A stretch of DNA of 64,000 bases from Raphanus sativus (GCF_000801105.2 NC_079516.1:42636908-42700907); one strand, 5' to 3'; numbered from the stretch's first letter, positions 28,126-41,725 are shown. The notes: generated by a model from the letters alone, not told the origin. Translations and numbers: made by a program.

Positions 28126-31100
28126 CTATCTCATGCTAAACCACAACTGCATTCCTCCTTCATAATCTGTTTCACCCCTCCTTCGCAAAATAGTAAACTT
28201 GTTCCTCATCTCTTTATCTATCCTTCTACTCAGAACCAAGGAAGTAACCGGCTCTTCACCATGTTTTCTCATGTTTCTCTCTCACCAGATCGCATGAACT
28301 GCTGATTGAAAAACATGCCTTATTGAGAATAGACATGTTTTACTCCAGCTAGTATCACAAGACAGAAGTTTAATGATTTCATCCCATTCCCTTGTGTAGC
28401 TATCACCCATCATCTTCCTCATTAAATCATCCCATACTTCCGTTGAATAAATGCACTCAAAGAATAGATGCCTTGTGGTCTCTAGAGGATTTTTACAAAG
28501 AATACATGAAGTGTCGACATTGATGTTCCAGTATCGCATCCTTTCACCTGTTGAGAGCTTCTCATGTATGGCAGTCCATAGAATAAAAGCATATCGAGGA
28601 GTTGCATGCTTAAACCATATAGCCCGATACCAATCACAAGATGGATGCTGTTCGCGAATAGAGAGCCAAGTATCTTTTGTGGAGAATACCTTCTTGTAAC
28701 GCCCCTTAGCATTTCTCCATAAAGGGATATCATCTTCTCGCCTCCAATTTTCTTTAAAATTCTCAATCTCCATCTCAATTCTGTTAAGAATCTGTACTCT
28801 GTGCTGCCTCCTTCTATGACTTCTGCAATCTTCAACTTTTGCATTCTCAGGAATCCCCATAATTATGTGACCTCTTCCCTCAAGAATGTCGTGTAAACAA
28901 CCTAAAGGAGACCACATTTCAAACCAGAAAGAAGTCGCACTCCCATCTTTGACATCCACTCTATAAAATGTCTTAGCCACATCTCGACATTTTAAGATCT
29001 TTCGCCAAATCCACGAACCAGCTTGCGTATTATCCTTTATCATCCAAATAGAGCTTTTCCGTATTAGATAACTCTGAATCCAGTTGACCCATAGAGATTT
29101 GGAGGAAAGAATTCTCCATATCAGCTTAATACAGCAGACGAAGTTAACCTCTTTTAGTGGTCTTATCCCCAATCCCCCTTCTTGTTTCGGTCTGCATATA
29201 TCCTTCGAAGCGATCTTGTTCTTCCTCCCATTTAAGTCTGGACCAGACCAGAGAAAGGCAACACAAATCCTTTCGATTTCTTTTACACAACCGCTTGGCA
29301 ATCGAAAAGCTGCCATCCAAAAGTTGGTTAAGCTCAAGATTACAGACTTAATCAGCTGGAGTCTTCCTGCATAGGAGAGGAAGCGCCCAGTCCATGTAGA
29401 GATGCGTTCCCGAATTTTTTCTATAAGCGGAAGATAGTCATTGACCATCATACGTTTTGTCAACAATGGAAGGCCAAGATATCTAACAGGGAGAGTACCA
29501 GAAGCAAACTGAAATTGTCTCTGAACTTCTTCACTTCTCTGAGCTGAATTGCCTACCAAGAAAAGAATAGATTTCTCCATGCTAATCTTCAAACCACTCA
29601 TTCTATCAAATTCACCAAAGACCTTCAGTATCCCTTCTATTGACTTTGTTGTTCCATCCGCAAACACCATCAAATCATCAGCAAAGCAAAGATGTGTTAA
29701 ACCAATATTCTTACATTTCAGATGGAAACCAATATCACCTCTACCAGCAGCTTCATCAAGCATCTTTGAAAGAACAGTCATGCAGATAACAAACAAATAT
29801 GGGGACAGAGAACAGCCTTGCCTCACTCCTCTATTGCTTTGAAAGTAGCCTGCCAATTCTCCATTTATTTGGACTGAGAAAGATGGAGAAGTGATGCACA
29901 ATGAAATCCACTTGATGAATCTAGGAGGAAATCCCAGAGCTTCCAAAGTGTTCAACAGAAAAGACCATTGGACCGAATCAAACGCTTTGGAGATATCAAT
30001 TTGTAGCGCACACCTAGGAGAGATGTCATCTCTGTGATAGTCTTTCACCAACTCCGAAGCTAACAAGACGTTCTCAATCAGCAATCTCTCCTTAACAAAT
30101 GCAGTCTGATTCATCGTAATACATTTAGGCAGCACAGCTTTCAATCGATTAGCAATAAATTTGGAGGTTACCTTGTATAGTACATTGCAGAGGGATATCG
30201 GCCTATAATCTTTGATCATCTTAGCGTCTCCTTTTTTAGGAATGAGAGAGAGAATAGTAGAATTTAGACCCTTGGGGAGAAAACCTTGCACAAAGAAAGA
30301 TTGAATGGCAATGGTTAGATCCTCTCCAATAACCGGCCAAGCTTCCTTGAAGAATTCTGTGGTATATCCATCAGGGCCTGGAGCTTTGTTTGTAGGCATC
30401 TTGAAAATAACTTCCTTTATTTCCTCCTTTGAAATCTCCTTCTCAAGTTTTGCGCAATCCATCTCACTGCACTGGAATCCCACGAGGTTCTTAAGTCTCT
30501 CAACTGAAGCTCCTTCAAATTCTGGTGGAGTACTCTGCATAAATGCTGAAAAGAAATCTACTGCTTCTTTCTTAATCTCTTCATCCGTCTTGGTTAGAGA
30601 ACCATCAGCACGTTGTACTTCATGAATCGCATTCCTTACCTCTCTTATCTTTGCAGAATTGTAGAAGAATTTATTGTTTCCATCACCTACCTCCAACCAG
30701 TGAACTTTGGAAATCTGTTTTAGATATTCTTCTTCCAATTCTGCAAGTCGAAGCCAAGTAGTATAAGCTCTTGCCTCCACCCTTATTGCTTCTCTTGTCG
30801 GATTATCCAGTGTCTCTTTCTGCTTCAAACAAAGAACTTGATAAGCTTCACGAGTCCTTTTTGGAAGATCCCCCAACTTTTCTTTACTCAAACTTCGCAA
30901 AGGTTGCTTCAAAGCTTTAAGCCTCTTAGTGAAAAGAAACAGAGCAGAAGTAGAGTTGAAAAGAGCATCATAATCCCCCCATTGATCTTCCATTAAAGAC
31001 TTGAATTCTGGCATTTTCCAATTGCATTAGTAAATTTGAAAGGTCTCCTCTTCTTAGTCTCTACCAACTCCAACTGTATCCTGCAACGAACATGATCAGA

Positions 31101-31778
31101 GCATCCTCCAGGCTCAAATACGCAATAAGCTGAATCTTCATGCAGCCACTTCTCATTTATTAATACTCGATCCAATTTTTTACAAATCAATCCTTCTTCT
31201 CTCTTATTACACCATGTAAAAAGCGAACCCTGATATCCCATATCAGTAAGTTTACAATGCTGCGTTACATCCTGAAAATCCCTCATCCCCGGTGGTAATC
31301 TTGGAGACCTATCATAACCAGAATGTTCCTCAGCATCCAAAATCTCATTATAATCACCCATGAGAACCCACTTCTTATCTCTGAATAAAGGCGAATTATG
31401 ATGATTTCGAATATCTTCCCACAACTCTTTCCTCTCTTCCGTCGTGTTAAAAGCATATATGAACGAACAAAAGAACTCCTCCTCTCTTCCTGGTAATAGC
31501 ACCGAACAAGTAATAATTTGAGCACTCTTGTAAACTGGTGTTAGCCTCACTGTTGGCCTCCATACAACCCACAAACGTCCCAATCTATGATGTTCATAAT
31601 TCCCCATAAAATTCCATCCTTCAAAAACTTCACCCACAATTCTCCCTGCTTTCTTTTCCTTCACCCTTGTTTCTATTAAACAACCAAACTGACTGTTTTG
31701 ATCCCAAACCCATTTCTTGACAACTGCTTGCTTAGTTACTTTGTTGAAACCTCTCACATTCCAAAAGAAACTAGCCAT
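28126..31778 (-). pseudogene. LINE ORF2: endonuclease and reverse transcriptase, two lesions
   Basis: Starts at ATG 31778, one base after the ORF1 stop. The first ~255 residues are an apurinic-type endonuclease (FWNVRGFNK, then LMGDYNEI, and CSDHVRCRIQ). A one-base deletion in an A-run near 31013-31017 shifts the frame (GK/MPEFKSL). The reverse transcriptase follows: NKAPGPDGY, LIPKKGDAKMIKDYRPISLC, DISKAFDSVQW, GVRQGCSLSPYLF and catalytic FADD. A zf-RVT region comes next (RYAFILWTAIHEKLSTGERM, CILCKNPLETTRHLFFEC). A TGA at 28282-28284 interrupts AIW/ERNMRKHGEE, most simply a CGA-to-TGA change; the frame then runs on to a natural stop at 28126-28128. Otherwise intact and about 1,215 residues. 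Confidence 0.93.
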
Positions 31779-31779
31779 A

Positions 31780-33071
31780 TTAATGATTTTTTCGAGAACC
31801 CTTTTTCGAAGCTCCCGGATTAATATCCTTGGCTTGAAGTGAGCTCTCTGAAGTAACCACTCGATGGTTCGTTTTTGACTTTCTAGGAAGAGTCAGTCTA
31901 GTGTTCCCTCCCTTACTTTCTGCAGATTTCTTAAATGCTTCTTCAATAACCATATTTAGAGATACTTCCTTTTCTATCTCTGTATCTTTATCCTCCAACA
32001 CTTCTATTTCTTCCTGTTCTGAAACCTCATCATCACCATCCAATACACTTAAGGCAGCGTACCTTGAGGGAGTGATTATTTTAACTTGACCATATTTCAG
32101 ACTCGGTGAAGAAGTCCTACTTGCTTTCTCCTGCGCTACCGTTTCCCAAGCATTAACCTCTCCTTCCTCACTGCCCTCTGCATCAGTTATCCCATGTTCT
32201 CCATTAACCACAGTTTCCTGTGATTTCCTCTTTTCTAACTCCTCATTTGAACCCTCTTTTTTCTCGTTCGGAACCTCCTCTTTATTTTCATTTCCAGCTT
32301 CCTCAGATTTCTTCACCTCCTCCTTCTGCTCTACCTTGCAAAACGTAGCATAATGACCCCATTTCCCACATGTCGTGCATTTGGGAGGAAGCCACGGATA
32401 GTTGAAGTATACTTCTACCTCTTTGCCTTGGATTGTGTAGTTGATCTTCTTTGGTAACTCCTTAGTAAGATCAACTTTCACAAATACTTTAGCTATATCA
32501 AAATTTGTACACGCAACTGTCTCCGGATGAAGATGATCAGGGATGCCTGCAGCACTCGTAATGAAGCTTAGGCCCTCCCAGGAATACATGTTCATTGGAA
32601 CATTCGTAAGATGAACCCATAGAGGAACCAGCCCGCCTTCGATGGATCTTCGTCCGTTGACCATTTGGAAACCACCATAGGGACTCCGGCGATGTTCCAC
32701 ATACCTCGTCGAACTATCTTTTCTCTCACCTTCAGGTTAACGATTCGAACTCGCATCGTAGTTGAATCCATCTCGTATACATCCAGTTTCTGATCTTTAT
32801 CACCAAACGCCCAAATTTTATTAAGAATCACATGAACTTTAGCGATGTGCGGAGCCGTCTCGAGAAACCTCAGAATAACGAAATCTTCCCATAGCAGGTT
32901 TGCTTTCTCCACGATAATCGATGGAACCTCGATCGATTGTTTACCCTCAGAGTTCAACATCTCGTAATCGTACTTCGTCAGAACTTGTTTTTTCTGTGCT
33001 ACCGCTACCCAGGATCGCTTCGGAGTAGCCAGGTGTGGAGGATCATCTTGCGCCTCCGTGTAAGACATCAC
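31780..33071 (-). pseudogene. LINE ORF1: DUF4283-like and CCHC zinc-knuckle protein, one frameshift
   Basis: The N-terminal part (33071 to about 32640) has the plant LINE ORF1 DUF4283-like region (SIEVPSIIVEKANLLWEDFV, KIWAFGDKDQKLDVYEMD, MWNIAGVPMVVSKWS). A single-base frameshift near 32631-32636 separates it from the rest, which resumes LVPLWVHLTNVPMNMYSWEG and includes the CCHC knuckle CTTCGKWGHYATFC. The C-terminal half is Glu/Lys-rich and low-complexity. The protein binds element RNA in related LINEs. The stop at 31780-31782 is separated from the ORF2 ATG by one base. Confidence 0.9.
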
Positions 33072-33112
33072 GGCTGCCAGAGGCGGCAGCAGTGAATGGG
33101 AAAACTAATTTT

Positions 33113-33571
33113 CACAGTTATTATATTTCTTTTTATAATTTCTTAGATGTGGATGGTTCATAAGCCTAGCTAAATTGGGCTGTTATTAACGAACATATAT
33201 TTTATAGTTTAATATAGAATTAAATTTTTTTAAAAATGGAGCTTTTGTATAAAGTGAAAACCTACTAAAATGGTCAACAAAAATGGTTCACCCAAGACTC
33301 TGGTGAAGAGGCGGAGAAGAAGGAGAAGCGTTCGTAGAGAGACAAACAAAAGACGTACAAATTTTATAGAGATTATCTCTCTCTTAATTCATCCTCTTAT
33401 TTCGCTTTCCTAAAAAAATTAAACAAAGTGAGAAATTTAAGAGGCAAACGACCCCAAAAAACAAAAAAGAAAATCTATCTACAGATCACACGAACGTCTC
33501 TCTCTCTTTCTTTCGATTTGTTCCTTGATAAATCTTGAAGGTGAGAAAGAGAGAAGGAGAGACACAACAAG
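33113..33571 (+). promoter_or_regulatory. Upstream region of the USP-kinase gene
   Basis: Flank between LINE and kinase start. It includes a purine/pyrimidine-biased leader (gaaagagagaaggagagaca just before the ATG). No obvious TATA box. Confidence 0.4.
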
Positions 33572-36500
33572 ATGTGGATGGCAAAGAGCAATAGCGTGGG
33601 AATCAAGGAAGGTGGAGGAGGAGCTGGTGTTGTGGCTGTTGCTATAGACAAAGACAAAAGCAGCCAACACGCTCTTAAATGGACCGTTGATCATTTATTG
33701 CAGCGAGGCCAATCTGTTATTCTTGTCCATGTCAAGCTTCGTCCTTCTCCTTTAAACAATGGCTCTTCTCTTCATGCTTCCTCCGCAAGTAAACAAAAAT
33801 AAACCCCTTTTCTCTTCTTTTTCCTCTGTTTCTCATGGTTTGTGTGTTTTTGTGTCAGAGATGAGCCAAGATTCTTCACTGGTATGCAGAGATCCCGAAG
33901 GCGCATCCAAGGAGATATTCCTTCCTTTCCGTTGCTTCTGCACCCGCAAAGATGTGAGTTTCTTAGTTTAGTTAGATTCTTCTTTGTGTTTCCTTTTTGT
34001 TATTATGGTAAGCTAATGAGAATTGTCTTAGATACAATGCCAAGATGTGTTGCTTGAGGAATACGATGTGTCTAAAGCATTAGTAGAATATGCAAACCAA
34101 GCCGCCATTGAGGTTTTGGTGGTTGGTTCCTCCAACAAAGTTGGATTTCTCAGGTAGAAAAAAATATTCAATTTCTTCATCATTTCTCTTTTGAATCTTG
34201 AATCTCCATTTAGTGGGTGAGGTTACTTGATATGCAAGGTTCAACAAGCCTGCAGATGTTCCAAGTACCATAACGAAAACCGCGCCTGATTTCTGCACAG
34301 TTTATGTCATATCCAAAGGAAAGATTTCAACAATGAGATCAGCTTCTCGTTCTGCACCAAACACTGCTCCTCTCCGCACTCCCATTCAACCACCTAGCTT
34401 AAGACCACCTCAACCCGTGCCTTCTACTGCCACCAACATGCGAGGTTTGCAAGGATTCAAACTCAAAAGAAACTTTCACTTCTGTTCATTCACCTTTTAA
34501 AAGTTGTTGTTGTTTTCATCTTTCCCTTTCTGCAGCTGATAGAAGGTCTTTCGAGACTCAACAACGCAGGTCTACCGAAGATCGCAGGTCTATCGAAGAT
34601 CAGCAGCGCAGGTCCATGGAGGAACAGCAACGCAGGTCTATGGAGGATCAGTCAGATTCCTTCAGGTACATTTCTCTTTTGTTTTTGGCCTTGAAAAACT
34701 CTTTTATCCTTTTAAACTAAAAACTTCAAAAAAAAAAAAACAGATCTCCTTTCACTAGAAGAGGCAATGGGAGGTCATACGGTGAACTATCAGTTCCGGA
34801 ATCAGACATATCATTTGTCAGTTCCGGTAGAGCCAGCATTGACCGTATCTTCCCTAATCTTTACGACAATAATGATCCAAACCGAACTCCTCCAAGGCTG
34901 TCTAATTACTCTGACATGGACTATGGTCCTCCTAGCTTAGAGTCCTCCAACTATGGAAGGAGATCACTTGATGTAAGCTCCCCTACTGATCTTTCAACTG
35001 GCTCCTTTGAGCTTGAGAGTGAAAGATTCTCATCCGCTTCTGCAATGGTAAAAAAAGACCTTACAAATCCTTTTGTTTTTGATTATTTATACATCATATA
35101 GCCAGAGTTAATTGAAGTATTGAAACAATCACCCAAAAAAAAGCAGGATGATGTAGAGTCAGAGATGAGGAGGCTGAAACTTGAACTGAAGCAGACAATG
35201 GAAATGTACAGTACAGCTTGCAAAGAAGCTCTCACAGCAAAACAGAAGGTACTGTTTCTTACTCCATCTGTTTCTGATTCATATTACACAGATGGTTTTG
35301 ACTAAAAGCATTAATATTAAAAAAGTGATTATTTATTTAAAAAATATCATTTAATATATAACTTCAACCAATTATAAAATGTTTAACATAATCTAATTAA
35401 TCACACACTATTCAATAAATATAAAATTTGTATTGAAATGTTAAAACTATTATTGTGAAACATAAAACTAGTTACAATATGAAAAGGAGGGAGTATATAA
35501 AAACAAGTGTTTTAATAGCTTTCGGATTAGTTTGAGTTGTTTTGTCTTTACTTGTTGCACAAGTAAACAGTAAACACTAGTTTGTAAAAAGTTTTTTTGA
35601 TGAATAAAATTTAACACATTAAAAAAAAAATAGCTTTCGGATTTAACGTTCTTGGAAATTTCAGGCGACGGAGCTTCAGCGTTGGAAGCTAGAAGAAGAG
35701 AGGAAGCTAGAAGAGGCAAGACTTGCGGAGGAAGCAGCACTGGCCATCGCGGAGAAAGAGAAAGCCAAATCAAAAGCAGCAATGGAGGCAGCCGAAGCAG
35801 CTCAGAGGATAGCCGAGTTAGAATCAAAGAAGAGAGTCAACGCGGAGATGAAAGCTCTCAAGGAGTCAGACGAGAAAACAAAGGCCCTCAACGCCTTAGC
35901 TAACTCAGACGTAAGGTACAGGAAGTACTCCATCGAAGAGATAGAGCACGCCACAGAGTTCTTCGCCGAGAAATACAAGATCGGAGAAGGTGGTTACGGT
36001 CCTGTGTACAAATGCTACCTCGACCACACTCCCGTGGCTGTTAAGATCCTCCGTTCCGATGCAGCTCAGGGGATGTCTCAGTTCCAACAAGAGGTGGAGG
36101 TGTTGAGCTGCATCAGGCACCCGAACATGGTTCTGCTTCTCGGAGCTTGCCCTGAGGGTGGATGTTTAGTCTACGAGTTCATGGCCAACGGGAGCTTGGA
36201 GGACCGTCTCTTCAGACTAGGCAACAGCCCGCCTCTCTCCTGGCAGATGAGGTTCAGGATCGCTGCGGAGATAGGCACCGGACTCCTCTTCTTGCACCAG
36301 GCTAAGCCTGAGCCTCTTGTTCACCGCGATCTCAAACCGGGGAACATCTTGCTAGACCGTAACTTCGTCAGCAAGATATCTGACGTCGGTCTAGCGAGGT
36401 TGGTCCCGCCATCGGTTGCTGACACGGTGACGCAGTACCGGATGACTTCGACAGCTGGCACGTTCTGTTACATCGACCCTGAGTATCAGCAGACGGGGAT

Positions 36501-36982
36501 GCTGGGTGTGAAGTCTGACATCTACTCGCTCGGCATTATCTTCTTGCAGTTGATCACCGCGAAACCACCGATGGGTTTGACTCATTACGTGGAGAGAGCA
36601 CTCGAGAAAGAGACTTTGTCGGATTTACTCGACCCGGCGGTTCCGGATTGGCCGCTTGAAGACACTGCAGAGTTTGCTAAGCTGGCGCTGCAGTGCGCGG
36701 AGCTAAGGAGAAAGGACAGACCTGATCTTGGTAAAGTTATATTGCCGTTGCTGAACAGATTAAGAACACTTGCTGATGAATCAACACAATCTCTAGTTTT
36801 CATCAACAGCCCCGGACCATCTCCCAACAGTAGCCAGACTTCCGTGAAACTGGTGAGAACTCTTCCCCCGGGACCATCTGAAATTCATTTAGTATATATT
36901 ATTACTCTTTGCTTATGTCTTGTCTTTCACAACATGTTTTCAGGAACAAATGAGTGGTGCTTCCATCTCTGTGCCTCAATAA
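33572..36982 (+). CDS. USP-domain receptor-like cytoplasmic kinase (At2g24370 type)
   Basis: Nine exons: 33572-33788, 33859-33953, 34032-34153, 34239-34444, 34536-34665, 34744-35047, 35147-35248, 35665-36852, 36944-36982; 800 residues. Residues ~18-165 are a universal-stress/adenine-nucleotide alpha-hydrolase-like domain (VAVAIDKDKSSQHALKWTVD; EVLVVGSSNKVGFL). A Ser/Arg-rich linker contains short repeats (QQRRSMEE). A coiled coil covers about 360-470, then a Ser/Thr kinase: glycine loop IGEGGYGPVY ~498-507, Lys519, HRDLKPGN at 612-619, and DVG (not DFG) at 632-634, a variant usual in this RLCK-IX group. There is no U-box after the kinase, unlike related PUB proteins. Probably soluble or membrane-associated signalling kinase; substrate unknown. 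If the last intron is retained, the frame continues to 37056. Confidence 0.93.
35262..35493. mobile_element. Stowaway-like MITE in kinase intron 7
   Basis: CTCCATCTGTTTCTGATTC after TA at 35260-35261 and gaaaaggagggag before TA at 35494-35495 form the typical Stowaway ends. It begins only 13 bp after the exon 7 donor (35249). Confidence 0.75.
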
Positions 36983-37406
36983 TGTTGATCTACACACAGG
37001 AAGAGGCGACTTTACAGGATTCAGAATACAACTTGGAGTGTCACATACAGTTTTAAACTTTAAGTAGACAAGAAAACTCAAATAAAGAACTTGCATGCTC
37101 CTAGTATAAGGAGATGCAGTAGAGTTCTGTCTTTCCCTTGTAGAGAAAGTGTTTTGAAATGTACAGATAAATCCTTATAATCTAACTATGCATATATCAA
37201 AGATAATACATTAATTAACAAAAATTTCAATGATCTTTAACTGCTTTTCATAAAATTAAGTTTGTATAGGATCAGAAGCTCTAAAAGATGATGATTTAGT
37301 AGATATTCAATTAAAAACAACAAGAATCTAAAGGGTCTTAAAAGAGAAACTATTGGGAAGAAAACAATAAGCTACAACTCTTGAATCTCAAAGAGGACCA
37401 AAAAAG

Positions 37407-38149
<743 letters not shown>

Positions 38150-38399
38150 GTTGTTACTCTCTTCCCCTCCGGGAAGAAGGACTTATCGCCGAGAGTAATG
38201 CGCTGAGTCGATTAGGAGTGTGAAAGAGAGTTAACATGTACGTGATGTTATCTTGGGCAGGAGGAGTAGAAAATATTTTCAGAACATCATGCTCCTTTGG
38301 AACATTTATCAGAAAAAAAAAACATCATGCTCCTTTGGTTAAGGCACGACGAATGACTCTTCTTTTAACAAATCCTTGTTTTTATATTTTTTTTGGTAG

Positions 38400-39495
38400 A
38401 ATTAGAAAAATGGGACATTTTGAACTTTTGTTTGTCACAATAAGACTTTTCATATTTTTGGCAATTTTGGACATATTTTACCCTTGTTTTATGAGAAAAA
38501 TAGTAAATAGAGTTTTAAAAATATAAAAAATATGAAAACTATAGAAAACATAAGTATGACAATATATAAGTTTAAATTTTTTTTTAAAAAAATTCGAATC
38601 ATATTTTATTTTATCTTCTGGCTACAGTTAGAATACTCATTCTGGCAGTCTACTTAGTTTATAGTTCGGATTCTAAATTTAAAACACTGATATATCCAGG
38701 CTATATATCGTAGTATAACATTTCTTCTATACCGTGGCAAAGATAGAATCAGCTACGCTATAATCAAGAAAGATGGCTTTGGTGTACCTTCAGCTAGAAA
38801 ACAAGATATAACCACAACTCAATCACAGAGCTCGGTTACATTACGTGTAATAATCTGTTATACTTTTTACCTTATATGACGTCTGGAGGTAGAATACAGT
38901 TCTCACCTATTATACGGTGTTCTGGATAGGTAGTATACGTATTCTAGGCAAATCGTGAAAATATGGAAACTTGTGTGAAGAAGACGTGAGATTTAGATGA
39001 ATTTGAGGGAAGAACACTTCGATTTGAAGTTGACCCGCTCCGACGAACCTAGATGACGAAGAAAACGTCGATTAAGGTTTTTTGGGAGTCGGATGGAAGA
39101 GGAAGACGAGGAGGGAGAAGAGATTTCTTGTCACACTAGGATTTCAGATGAAGAGAATGGCGGAGACGACAAGGGTGGTGAAGAACCCTAAATCGCCATG
39201 AGAGGAAGTTCGGCGGAGAAGAAGAAGTAAAAAAAAAAATTGGGTCGCGATCCCTCTTTTGTTACCCGATCCCCTCTTTTGTTTAATCCTTTTTATTCAT
39301 TTTTTTACTTTTTAAATGTTTTAAATAATAAATCTATTACGAAAATAATTATTTATAATTATAATTCAATTACTAAAATGAGATTTTAAGGGTATTATAG
39401 TATTTACAAGAATTAAAATCCTAATTTGACAAAACATCTTACAAAAATCCTAGTGTGACAAATCCTATTAGTTCAAAGTGTCTTAAAAATCTAAT
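38400..39495. mobile_element. Non-autonomous TIR element, ~1.1 kb
   Basis: The left end aattagaaaaatgggacatt, continuing ttgaac..tttgtca, matches the complement of the right end (tgacaaatcctattagttca, then aagtgtcttaaaaatctaatt), about 40 bp with mismatches. The interior has a G/A-rich stretch at 39000-39230 (gaagacgaggagggagaaga) with no sustained frame. Long degenerate TIRs without a transposase suggest a Mutator-like non-autonomous element; superfamily unproven. Confidence 0.55.
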
Positions 39496-40228
39496 TTTCC
39501 TTATTTTTTTTGTCCAAGGCACATCCTAGCCGATTAAACTCTTTTGTAAATAGTTAAAGACCTTTCTCATATTCTATGAAAATTCACAATTTGACAAAAA
39601 AAAAAACTTTAAGCCCTAATACGCGCAAGCCCTAGTTACTACATATTATCATTTTTAAGGTAAGTTTTGTTTTCAAAGTTATCGATCTTAATGAGGGTAT
39701 TATAAGCGATGGCAACAAATAAGACCTATCTTTTTATCTCCAGATCGATATCACAGTAATTAGATCTTCTGCTTCTACTTGTTTAAAACATATACACTAA
39801 ATGCTATGTTGGACATGCTTTGAAACACATGTTACACATTAGAAGAAGCAGTAATTTGTTTTCTACTATATATGAGATATCTAGCTTTTAAAATAACGAA
39901 CAAGGAAGTTTGTTTACAACATAGGTTATGATTTTGGGGAATGGATATATAAAAGATTGAGAATCCTCATCCGTTTTAAACCTATTTCATCCATGTATAC
40001 TGCTTCCTAAACTCAAAATCAAAGAACATGCTAGGGTTTCTGAGTCTTAAGGTAGACCAAAGAAACAAGATGGAGATCACCTGAATAAAATATACCGCGG
40101 CTAGTGGTCGATGAATGAGTACTATAAAAAAGTCTTTAACTCCATATGTAATGTCCGAGTTTCAATATTGTTTTTTTCATAAACACAAAGGTATGTTACT
40201 TAAACCATGTCCAGATTAAAATAAAAGC
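39496..40228. other. Intergenic, 3' of F-box gene
   Basis: No gene recognised; AT-rich. Confidence 0.45.
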
Positions 40229-41725
40229 CTATATATTTGAAAGAGCCACAGTTTGAAACTGGGGCGACAGTTTCGGAATCCCTCTAATTTTGTTGATGAC
40301 GTTTTTGAAACTCTCATTAAGCATCAGTTTCTTCATGACTTTGCAATTCCTTAAAAACAGTATTGGTAATTTCATCTCACTTAATGTTCCTTCGACTCTG
40401 ATTGGTGTCTTCAGTCCAACAAACTGGAGAGATGATTGGAAACATTGCAGCACAAATGAGAGTGTAATCTCTTCTGGCTCTGGAAAAGAGTCAAATTCCT
40501 GATAATATAACCAAATAAATTTAACATTTAATGCATATATGTATATATCTCATGAGTGTGAGAACAAGGGCATATACAATGACACTTACCAAGTCAAGTG
40601 ACTGTAGATTTGGACAACAGCCAAGAAAAGGTAGCAACACTTTCCACGATGTTTCAAGGAACGAAGCATGCAAGTGAGACATATTAGCAAATTGAGGTAG
40701 CAGTTCCCATTCGCAGTAATCATGGATCATCTTATATAGCGAGAAAGAAAAAAGAATGTAATAAGAAGATAATAAAAGCTTAAAGTTATTTAATCAACCA
40801 ATCTTTAATTAACGTTTAATCATGTGTGTACCTCTAGCGTTCTGGCAGATATGATCATTTCACGGACTGTGGATAACTTGGTGAGAAAATCAATGATCAT
40901 AGCTCCATATGAATCAACATCCTCCACTTTAAAGATTAAATCAATGTCCAACTTTGCAAAAGGACCAATATTGTCAATTATGAACTTTTTAGATTGGTAA
41001 TCAATGATACTCATAAACTCAAGTTTTGGAGCATTAATCAGAATAGTAGGATCACATTCGTCTTCAGTTTCCTCATTACGCGTAGATTTTATTTTGAAGC
41101 TTTTTAGCGATTTCGAGACCACAGGTACAATTTCGAGATCATCACCATGAACCGTGACTATGGTTAACTCTTCAAGAACCGAACATCTTGAAATGAAACC
41201 ACCAAGAAGCCACATTCCGTCAAATTTAACTGCCTCTAAATGCATGGTCTTGAGACGAGGTAAAGAAACCACCGCTAGCCCGGGAGCATCGAAAACTACA
41301 CAATATAGATTTAAACTCACCAATGTCCTGCATGAATAGAGCGAGAGAGGCATCCTAACTAACTCTTCTTCAACATCCATCTCGTTGAGAATAGTTAGAT
41401 GACAAACTCCACGCTTAACCACATCATCAATCCTCTCCACAAAATCTTCATGGATGTGCTCATCAACGTTGTAGACCAAATCAAATCTCTTTATGTCTAG
41501 ATCTTCGCTTAACTCCAGAAAGTTATCAAAAAAGTCCCAAAATTCTATATCATCAGGAAACTTACTAGAGTCCAACTCCAAAGCAGGAACATCAAACCAG
41601 AGATGGGTCCACCGTTTTGACAAAGCGCTGGTCCGAACCGAATCTTTCGTAGAGAGGTTCGAGAGAATCTGACATAACAAATTATTGGGTAAACTGCTTA
41701 TCCAATCTTTGGATTCCATTGACAA
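40229..41725 (-). CDS. F-box/FBD/LRR-repeat protein
   Basis: Three exons: 41725-40832, 40730-40590, 40498-40229; 434 residues, GT-AG introns in frame. An F-box lies at about 9-45 ([20 protein letters not shown], then [17 protein letters not shown]). Leucine-rich repeats fill about 100-300 ([32 protein letters not shown]), and an FBD-type region is at the end ([11 protein letters not shown]...FRNCKV-like [18 protein letters not shown]). These proteins join SKP1-cullin ubiquitin ligases as substrate receptors. The family is very large and fast-evolving in Brassicaceae, so no specific function is inferred. It interrupts the conserved At2g24370/24360 order and may be an inserted or local lineage-specific gene. 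Confidence 0.9.

Larger units (their letters stand above)
27965..33098 (-). mobile_element. LINE (plant L1-type non-LTR retrotransposon), near full length
   Basis: A 5.1-kb element on the minus strand. The 3' end is a poly(A) tail seen as a T-run from 27961. The 5' end at about 33098 lies only 27 bp before the ORF1 ATG. A 14-bp target-site duplication ggaaaactaatttt lies at 27951-27964 and 33099-33112. ORF1 (DUF4283-like plus CCHC knuckle) and ORF2 (endonuclease, reverse transcriptase, zf-RVT) are both nearly intact with three point lesions. It sits about 65-80 bp upstream of the tRNA-Arg gene. Few lesions and a perfect duplication mean a young insertion. Confidence 0.95.
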
